A DNA stretch of 64,000 nt from Otis tarda (lineage: Eukaryota > Chordata > Aves > Otidiformes > Otididae). The notes under the pieces were generated by a model. The model was not told where the DNA came from, did no database searches, and saw only the letters and a program-made list of their open reading frames with translations. The stretch spans positions 147,325,053-147,389,052 of the forward strand of contig CM048552.1 in the NCBI GenBank assembly GCA_026413225.1, read 5' to 3'. Below, one piece after another: positions 56,888 to 64,000 of the stretch (within the stretch, counting starts at the first letter, position 1; the number at the start of each line of letters is the position of its first letter). A program made the translations under genes and the position numbers.

Positions 56888-58049
56888 AAATGGAACTCCA
56901 GAGGAAGCTTGCAGTTTACTTTTCCTGCGCAGTCTAGTGGGATGAATCCAAACTTTATAAACAAGTTACCTCCTGTTGTGGGAGTACCAAGGAAGAAAAG
57001 CTCTGATTTTCTTCCAGAAAATTACCAGATCAGTGGGTAATTTGAGTAATTTGTGAGTAAATTAAATTTACTCACTTCTTATGTATGTAATACAAGCTTT
57101 AGCAGCTTCTAATCAACATTACCATGTTTCCACACTTTATTATCCCAACACTAGGTATGATAGTTTTTGTGGAAGAGAGAAGAGGTTGACCTTTTTAAAA
57201 AAAAGTTCCATCATGATGAATGTCCTGCCGGAGGAGGAGGATAATTTTATTGTCCAGTAAATGCCTTGCTGGCATGAGGAAAACAAACGATAAACACAAG
57301 ACAACTTAACAGCCAGTTTTAGGCACGCTATCTGACTCGTACCTCCCTCTTCCTACTGTTATAATGTGCTAAGTTACATACATGCATTTAAGAGAGAGGA
57401 CACATTTCTAAACGAGAACGTAATTTGCGTGGTCCTCCAGCAGATGTCCTTACTGGAAGGCCTGCAGGGTCCAGTTATTTACACACGAAGTGCTTTTGTC
57501 ACCAGGTGAGAAGGACCAGCGAGCAGTGCCAAGTGTGGTACCTGAGGTGCCAGCTGCCCTGGGGAGGCAGACGGGGAGTGAGGGCAAGAGAAGAAGGTAT
57601 GGAGCAGGATCTCCTGAGTGCTCAGGGTTCCACCGTCTCTCCTATCTGATGCTATTTACTTGTGCTACACTTGCTGCCTGAATGGTGTGCATTGTGGCTG
57701 CTTTTTTTTTTTTTTTTTTTGACAGCAGGGAAAAAAAAAATCAGAGTGGCTGGATAAATAATGTAGTTGGAAAGCGCTTTTTATTCCTTAACAGGCTGAT
57801 GCTATGGCCAGGGTTTATCTGGGTCAGAGGAACCTGCAGAACCGGTATCTTCATATAAACTCCAGGTCCGCCTGTAACACAAGGAAAAAGATAGGCACAC
57901 TAGGGTGTTTAAAATTACCTCTAATAGGCAAATGAAGAGGAAGAAGCGGCCATGGCTATGAACAGTGTGAACCGACAGGAGTGAGTGTTGCATGCTTTCA
58001 TGCAACCACTATATGCTATATCTGTAATAAAGGAGTCACAGCCCTGGAC
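56888..58049 (+). promoter_or_regulatory. IL18RAP-SLC9A4 spacer with probable SLC9A4 promoter / 5' UTR
   Basis: Only about 1.5 kb separates the IL18RAP stop from the SLC9A4 start codon, so the promoter or 5' UTR of SLC9A4 should lie here. There is a modestly GC-richer stretch at about 57420-57660 and a T-run at about 57702-57720. No CpG island or clear TATA box was seen. Assignment is by position. Confidence 0.4.
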
Positions 58050-58305
58050 ATGGGCTCTCTCACGCTTGCACATGCAAAGCTTTTGAACTGGTTGCTGTTG
58101 AGCCTGGTATGCTGTGCTGCTGCTGCTGATTTGGACGATCCCAACCTGAGCAAGAGTTTCTTGCCTCATTATGAACCTGACCATGAGGGTGCTGTTGGGT
58201 CTTCACAAGATATGAGACTACATGTTTTCACAGTGGACTATAACTATGTGCAAATTCCCTATGAAGTTACTCTTTGGATACTCCTTGCTTCTTTTGCAAA
58301 AATAG
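58050..58305 (+). CDS. SLC9A4: SLC9A4 coding exon 1
   Basis: The start ATG at 58050 opens [20 protein letters not shown], similar in length to the mammalian NHE4 leader. Earlier in-frame ATGs exist from 57981 but would place the hydrophobic core far from the N-terminus. The exon ends in phase 1 at ATAG|GTAAGT after [11 protein letters not shown]. Confidence 0.85.
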
Positions 58306-61300
58306 GTAAGTAGAAAATGGGATCTTGTGTCCTCAGCAAGAAGTTAAAAATGTACCATGTAACCAAGTATCTTCCATGCATTTTTGTATCTGGGGTTATT
58401 TTTACTGGTCTTGTCCTGAAAAGAACAGGTGTGTTTGTTACCATGACAGTGACAAAATTTCACCTCTGAATGTTTCCAGCTTACTTAAGTAAAGATATGA
58501 CTTCTAACCCTTGTGTCTCTTGGGTGGTCCATGCTAGTGAGTGCCCTGCTTTTGCCTAGGATAGAGTTAATTTTCTTCCCAGTAGCTGGTATAGTGCTGT
58601 GTTTTGAAATTAAGATGAGAACAACGTTGATAAGGCACTGATGTTTTAGTTGTTGCTGAGCAGTGCTTACACTAAGTCAAGGACTTTTCAGCTTCTCATA
58701 CTGTCCCACCAGTGATGAGGCCGGGGGTGCACAAAAAGCTGGGAGGGGACACAGCCAGGACAGTTGATGTAAACTCACCAAAGGGATAGTCCATGCCGCA
58801 TAATGTCATGCTGAACAATAAATCTGGGGGGAGTTGGCTGGGGGCAATGGCCTCTGCTTGGGGATTGAGTGGACATTGGTCAGCGTGTGGTGAGCAATTG
58901 TATTGTGCATTATTTTTTTTGTTTTTATTACTATTATTGTTATCATCATCATGATCATCATCATCATCATCATCATAATATTTTTTTCACCTTCCTTTTC
59001 TATTGTATTAAACTGTTTTTATCTCAACCCACAAGTTTTACCTTTTTTCCAATTCTGTCCTCCAACCCACTGCAGGGGGGAGTGAACAAATGGCTGTGTG
59101 GTGTTCAGCTGCGTGCTGGGTTAAACCACAACAGTGAGCAGTAACAGACCTCCCCTGCACAGTGCTGTCCATCCCTTTTTCTGGTCTTCAGACATCATAA
59201 GATATCTGAATTTACAGCCTACCACAGCTGTAGAAATCAGTAACACCAGACTGAGACTTGAAGCATATTGAATTTGAGGGAGGAAAGTGGGAAGAATTCT
59301 TCCATTGTGTGAATAACAGGAAACATTTCCTAATGAGTCTTTGTTTTACATGTTTGCTGTTTCAAGTTCCTCATAAAGTAATATCAGATGAGAGAGACTG
59401 AGAGTCTAAGAGGGTGTAAGTCATCAGAGATGTAGGGTAAGTGCCTTTTGAATACATACCAGCCAGCTTCTATTAGAGCTCCATGTAGGAATTTGAATGA
59501 AGAAAGACAACTCATGGAGAAGTAGGGACTGCTATTAACACAGCAAAAGTGGCTCACTATGTGTCTTACATGTTTGCATGGCTAGGCTCAAATTATTTTG
59601 ACCAGTCAGAGTTAATGCAGCAATATCAAATAAATGAAGAAGATTGTAATAATGCAAAGAGCTGCACACGTTATCTCCCTGCCCTTTTGACCTTCCATGG
59701 GATTTTCAAACATTCCTATAAAATAGGCTCGTAAGTGGGACTGATGATCTTCTGGAGATGGCATGACATTTTTCATGTCATAGTCACACAATTGTCAAAG
59801 ATTTTTACTGCTGACCATTATTTGCCATTTTCATAATAGCTGATGGTCTCAATCCAGCTCCTATGAACAAATGTCTTCATTGCTAAAATAATAATAAAAT
59901 TTTCACAAATAAATTTTGTTGTTATCACATCAGTAGAGTGTGTTAGCAGTAAGCATATTGACCAATTTCTTTATTCATAATTCATAAAAACACAGGACTT
60001 GCCATATGGCACATTTACCCTATGTTGTGTTTTTGAGCAAGAAATAATTTAGAAGAACTGTGTGATGCCTCCCATGTAGACCTATTCCTTAGCTGGGAGT
60101 TTTCCAATAATATTATTTTTGATGAAAAGTGCAGCTACTGACTTCAAATCTACTTGGAAGAAAGAGTTACTCTGAATAATCTGGTTACTCAGGGAAGGAG
60201 ATTTGCAAACTGTTAAAAATTTTCAGTGTTTGTTCTCTTCTTTGGGTTTCAAGATTTCAGGATGGGAAGCATTTCTGAAATTTTGAAAGGAAAAGCAATC
60301 CCCTTGTTCTGTAAAACTGACAAAAGACTTGAACGTGATTTTTTTCATTAAAGAAGATGAGTAGACTTAAGATCATAACATGCTTTTTTTTTTGTAAAAA
60401 CAAATAGTCTACTAAATAAATTATTTAAAATTTAATAAATATATTTTTATTTTCCTTTACTTTTGAATGTTGCAGTCATGTCATTAGCTGCTAGAGTCAG
60501 ATGATGAAGGTTGACCTAGCTTTAGACTTGGAGACACAGCCATTGGATTTATAGGTTTCTTAGCCTGCCTCATTCTCATTCTTGGAAACTCTGAAAAAAT
60601 TCTTACATTTCTAGTTGAGGCACCTCTTATTTGCACACAGTTTCTGGTACAGAGACTAGATGAGCCATTGCTAGGCATTATCTTAGTATGGATATCAGTA
60701 TTTGTGTCAAATGGAAGAACAATATGAACGCACTTGCAGTAGTAGTACATCAAGGTGGACAGGAGGAGGTTCGCACCTACAACATTGATATGGTAAGTGC
60801 AGACCTTTCTCTGTAAAACAGCCTGGCTATATCTATGCTTATAAATTAATGAGCACCTTGTCAGGAAGCTGTGTGTGGCTGTCCGTACCAGATCAGCGTT
60901 GGTGTGCTCCTTCTCAACTCTCGCCCTTGTCGCCAAGCCTTCTTCCAGGCAGTGCCCAGGCAGACTATGCATCAGGGTCTCTTCCCACAGGCAGTTTGAA
61001 TGTGACTACTTCTTGCTGGGCTAGGGAGGAGAGTTTGACTGTATGAGGTGAACCTTTCTTCTTGGAAAAGTCTTCGGCCTGCTTAATTTGCTAGTGAAGA
61101 CTCAGCCTTTCTTCTAGAGAGGGAAAAAAATACCTTGGGATGCATTGTTTTCTCAGATATTCGATGGCTACTGGTAGTACTTTCAGCTCTACTGAAATCA
61201 CTGGTTTTGGTTGAGTAAAGTAACTCATAAGGTTCTTTAAGGAGTGCTGTTTACTTTATGTAGGAACAGCATTCTTCCCAGAAAAGCAAGGTTAATCAGC

Positions 61301-62454
61301 TTGTACAAAGCCTTATGTTCCTGTGACTTGATTCCTGATGGTACCTGAGTTGCTTTGGACATCTTGGTGTTCACGAGTACTCCCTCACACAACCTGCAGA
61401 TTGCCTGGAGTCCGTGCAATGCTTCAGGGGAGTGCTGCAAATGGAGGGAGCTGAGAAGACCATGGGCATCTGAGCTGCTCCCTGGTCCCTTGGGCTTCTC
61501 CAGGTTCGCGGCCAGCCCAAATCCAGTGAGAGCTCTGCAGCCAGCACTGGGAGGAGCTGCCCTCAAACCTGCAGCCAGAGATGGGGAATCTCTTTGAGAT
61601 GGAGGGACATACTATGCCTCAGAGGTTTGGCAGTAGTGGTTGTGCAGCAAGGATTCTTGAAGAATATTTTCTTTCCAGGTTGTGGAGTACCTTTTCAAAG
61701 ATGTTTCTTCTTTCCTAGAAGTGGAGCTTAGACTCAGGCACACTTGCTCAGAAATTGAGAGCTGAGAAGCAGGGAGAGAAGAGCTTCATGGGCAAAATCT
61801 TTACCTGTTATAGTGATAGAAGTCTGTGAATGTTTCATTTTGAAGTGAACAGTACTGCTTGTGTATTTATTTCCACAACCCTAAAAGTAAAACCTGGCTA
61901 TATGAAGACAAAGTATTCAAAGGTAAGCAAAACATCTGTCTGATGTCAGGTTAATTTAAGCTTTAGTAATACTCTGATGTTTTACTCAAGGTTTCCATCT
62001 CTATCACCGATTACCAAGACTCATGCCTGAAAGCTGCATCCTGATTGCCATTGGAGCACTAGTAGGAGCAATCATCTTTGCTTCGGATCACAAATCTCCA
62101 CCGGTGATGAACACAAGTATTTACTTCTTGTATCTCCTTCCACCCATTGTCCTGGAGGAGGGTTATTTCATGCCAACTCGCCCATTTTTTGAAAACTTTG
62201 GGTCCATCCTGTGGTGGTCTGTTCTGGGATCTCTGATAAACTCATTTGGGATTGGCCTCTCCCTCTACGGAGTCTGCCAGATCGAAGCCTTTGGCCTGAC
62301 CGACCTGAACCTGCTGCAGAACCTGCTCTTTGGCAGCATGATTTCAGCTGTGGATCCTGTGGCAGCTCTGGTAGTTTTTGAAGAAGCTTCTGTTAATGAG
62401 CAGCTTTATATGATGATCTTTGGAGAGTCATTGCTAAATGATGGCATAACCGTG
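58050..62454 (+). CDS. SLC9A4: SLC9A4 (NHE4 Na+/H+ exchanger), N-terminal part, first two coding exons
   Basis: SLC9A4 is a plasma-membrane Na+/H+ antiporter (NHE family, cation-proton antiporter fold). Exons 58050-58305 and 61991-62454 give 240 residues; the gene runs off the window end. Residues 1-26 form a signal-like hydrophobic stretch, then a variable acidic segment, then the family-wide [20 protein letters not shown]. Exon 2 carries [57 protein letters not shown] (Asp207) and FGESLLNDG (Glu231, Asp236). These acidic residues have the same spacing as NHE1 Asp238, Glu262 and Asp267. LMPESC, SPPVM and VFEEA favour NHE4 over its neighbour NHE2. Position after IL18RAP agrees with mammalian order. 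Confidence 0.9.
58542..59133 (+). mobile_element. Solo LTR of an endogenous retrovirus (ERVL-like)
   Basis: A 592-bp LTR bounded by TG (TGCCCTGC) and CA (AAACCACAACA), with an identical 5-bp target duplication GTGAG at 58537-58541 and 59134-59138. It contains the phrases GGATAGAGTTAATTTTCTTC and GTTGTTGCTGAGCAGTGCTT, a (CAT)n tract at 58941-58980, and an ATTAAA at 59008-59013 as the likely polyadenylation signal. No internal gag/pol/env remains, so it arose by LTR-LTR recombination. It matches my memory of a widespread avian ERVL LTR; subfamily needs a library search. It is in sense orientation to SLC9A4. Confidence 0.9.
58941..58980. repeat. (CAT)n microsatellite inside the solo LTR
   Basis: About 13 ATC/CAT units with one GATCAT interruption. 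It lies where related LTRs carry an ATT-type trinucleotide run, so it is probably a mutated, expanded form of that internal tract. Confidence 0.85.
61991..62454 (+). CDS. SLC9A4: SLC9A4 coding exon 2
   Basis: Residues 86-240, a large 464-bp exon starting [15 protein letters not shown] and ending LLNDGITV at GTG|GTGAGT, phase 0. It encodes several membrane spans, including the ones bearing AVDPVA and GESLLND. Confidence 0.95.
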
Positions 62455-64000
62455 GTGAGTTTCTTTCTGTTTCTTGTCTTCCCCTCTCTGGGTTTTTGTG
62501 GCTTGTAAGGTTATTTGGCACAAGACAAGAGCAACTCTAAGGAGATCCTAGAGACATTATTTATTTTATGGATACTCCACTCTATTACAGACAAGTAATT
62601 TTAATGTATGTAAAGATTATATCTTACATTAACTCTTTCAAAAACATATTGGTTTAGAGCTGCCGGAAGAGGGAAGCATACATACACACATTAGATATCA
62701 TGTCTCGCTCTTGCATTCACTGAAGTGAACGGTTAAGCTACAGTCGATTTTGCTGGCAGAGTCAGTGTAAGACCTAGGAATATTCTTGGCATCCTACAAG
62801 CAAATAAATAGAAAATTGTACTGCTTAAATACTGAAGGCAACAGGGGTAGAAATGCAAGAGACTCAAGAGACTCTTCCTTGCCTCAGAGCGCCCTCTGCA
62901 AAAAAATAACCAACAAAAAAAACCAGACATAGACAACCTCTGGAGGCCACACTTCTTCCTCTAGCTCATTCTAAGAAGTTCCCCAGAGACCTTAGACAGG
63001 AATTCCAAAAGCCACTAATAACTTTGCATAACTCTGTTTCTGTCAGTAAAAAAAAAAAAAAAAAAGACATCTGACAAATATTCACTTTTCTTGGCTGCCT
63101 TATCTCAAATGTCCAGAAATGATGCTTCTGGAATAAGAAATATTTTGTTTGGTAGTTTCTGGTTTGGTTTTTTTTTTTTCTTAAATATGCAAATAGTGTT
63201 TTTACAGCTACTTTTGCTAATACTTTCCCTCTTTTCTCATTAGTTCTACTAAAACTTGGAGCAATCCAAAATTCTAGCTGTAAACCATAATTGACAAAAC
63301 CACTTAGAACATGCATATTTTTCAAGGAAGACATTCAAGCAGGAAATTAATCTCTCAGAAACCAACAGGACTGCTCATGTGCTACAAGTCAACTGCAGGT
63401 TAAGGAGTTTTGCTAGATAAGATCTTTACAGAATTTAAAACACAGGAATCTAAACCAGATAAAAACTATTCAGATACTGTTATACATGAGGTACGTCACA
63501 ACCTGGACGTGTAAAATCTGTACAGAGTTCATTGCTGAAAGGCTTCATGGGAGAAGTGCAGTTTACGAGGAAGGCAAAAAGGAAAACGAACAAAGTAGTT
63601 TCTTGCAGTCACAGCCTATTGATCGTAAATCCTCCCTCTTCGTGAAGCAGAGATGTAGGGCTGATGTAGAACTAAGGGACAAATGCTGCTTAACTTTACA
63701 CGCAAACTGCTGATGTGTTATAGTTGTGACAAAAAAAATCCCCCATCCATCTATCACTTCCACTTGTCTCTTTGGTTCCTTCAAGTACAGACCTCAAAAA
63801 GTAATGCCTCTTCCTCACTCTAGAAGAGCTTGTTCAGTCCTTTTTTTTTTATTTTGTCTGGCTCTCTACCTTGTCTTCCCTTTGTTCCCATCTGTTATTT
63901 ATGATGTGCGTTCAACTCATGAGTTTCAGTCAGGATCCTGTACAACATAATGTGTAGTGACAGAAAGCCTTTAAAAAAGGTGGTATTTGGGCATTCCTCA
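62455..64000 (+). other. SLC9A4: SLC9A4 intron 2 (partial)
   Basis: No further NHE exon is found up to the window end. The sequence contains an A-run at about 63049-63065, a T-run at about 63169-63180 and a CTCF-like core at 62889-62899. Confidence 0.75.
62889..62899 (-). promoter_or_regulatory. Possible CTCF core motif
   Basis: Read on the minus strand this is GCAGAGGGCGC, fitting the SYAGRKGGCRS part of the CTCF consensus. The upstream CCA is replaced by TTT, so it is weaker than the site at 4635. Confidence 0.3.

Larger units (their letters stand above)
58306..61990 (+). other. SLC9A4: SLC9A4 intron 1
   Basis: A 3.7-kb intron with an ERVL-like solo LTR near its 5' end. The rest is unique sequence. 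A 162-codon minus-strand open frame (60484-60972) is discussed under findings and is probably chance. Confidence 0.75.

Noticed and set aside
58869-59144. His-rich frame (HHHHHH run)
   Set aside because: It is the (CAT)n microsatellite inside the solo LTR read as His codons.
1-64000. tRNA, rRNA, CRISPR array or bacterial-type operon
   Set aside because: None was seen. The window is vertebrate nuclear DNA with spliced genes and CR1 repeats, and no cloverleaf-like tRNA gene was recognised by eye.

Overview
The window reads as avian genomic DNA. It is AT-rich, has large introns, and carries many CR1 (chicken-repeat 1) LINE fragments, several ending in the typical CR1 tail (ATTCTATGATTCTG). It also holds one solo LTR resembling the ERVL-type LTRs common in many non-galliform birds. 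All real genes lie on the + strand and match the conserved vertebrate interleukin-1-receptor cluster order IL1RL1 - IL18R1 - IL18RAP - SLC9A4. Species cannot be set from sequence alone.

Layout. 1-977 holds the final intron and last TIR-domain exon of IL1RL1 (ST2, the IL-33 receptor). 978-13.7 kb is intergenic, with five CR1 pieces, a strong CTCF-like motif at 4635-4648, a CpG island at about 9440-9790 and a 16-bp-unit minisatellite at 9801-10420. IL18R1 (IL-18 receptor alpha) is complete in ten coding exons from 13799 to 30707, 565 codons. 30.7-42.6 kb is intergenic, with CR1 fragments and simple repeats. IL18RAP (IL-18 receptor beta) is complete in ten coding exons from 42698 to 56537, 571 codons. 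SLC9A4 (Na+/H+ exchanger NHE4) starts at 58050; its first two coding exons (240 residues) are present and the gene continues past the window end. The solo LTR, with a perfect 5-bp target duplication, sits 236 bp into SLC9A4 intron 1.

The exon models were built by hand. Every junction is GT-AG, and the reading frame stays open across all ten exons of both IL-18 receptor genes. The two genes have the same series of intron phases (1,2,0,1,1,2,1,1,1), as expected of tandem duplicates. Their proteins should form the IL-18 signalling complex: IL18R1 binds ligand, IL18RAP is recruited, and the paired cytoplasmic TIR domains engage MyD88. IL1RL1 is the related IL-33 receptor. SLC9A4 is an unrelated membrane transporter that is a constant neighbour.

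I found no unknown multi-gene system. The points most worth a second look are a stop codon placed inside a tandem splice donor of IL18R1, the CpG island and minisatellite upstream of IL18R1, the CTCF-like motifs, the solo LTR, and a few lineage-specific protein differences.
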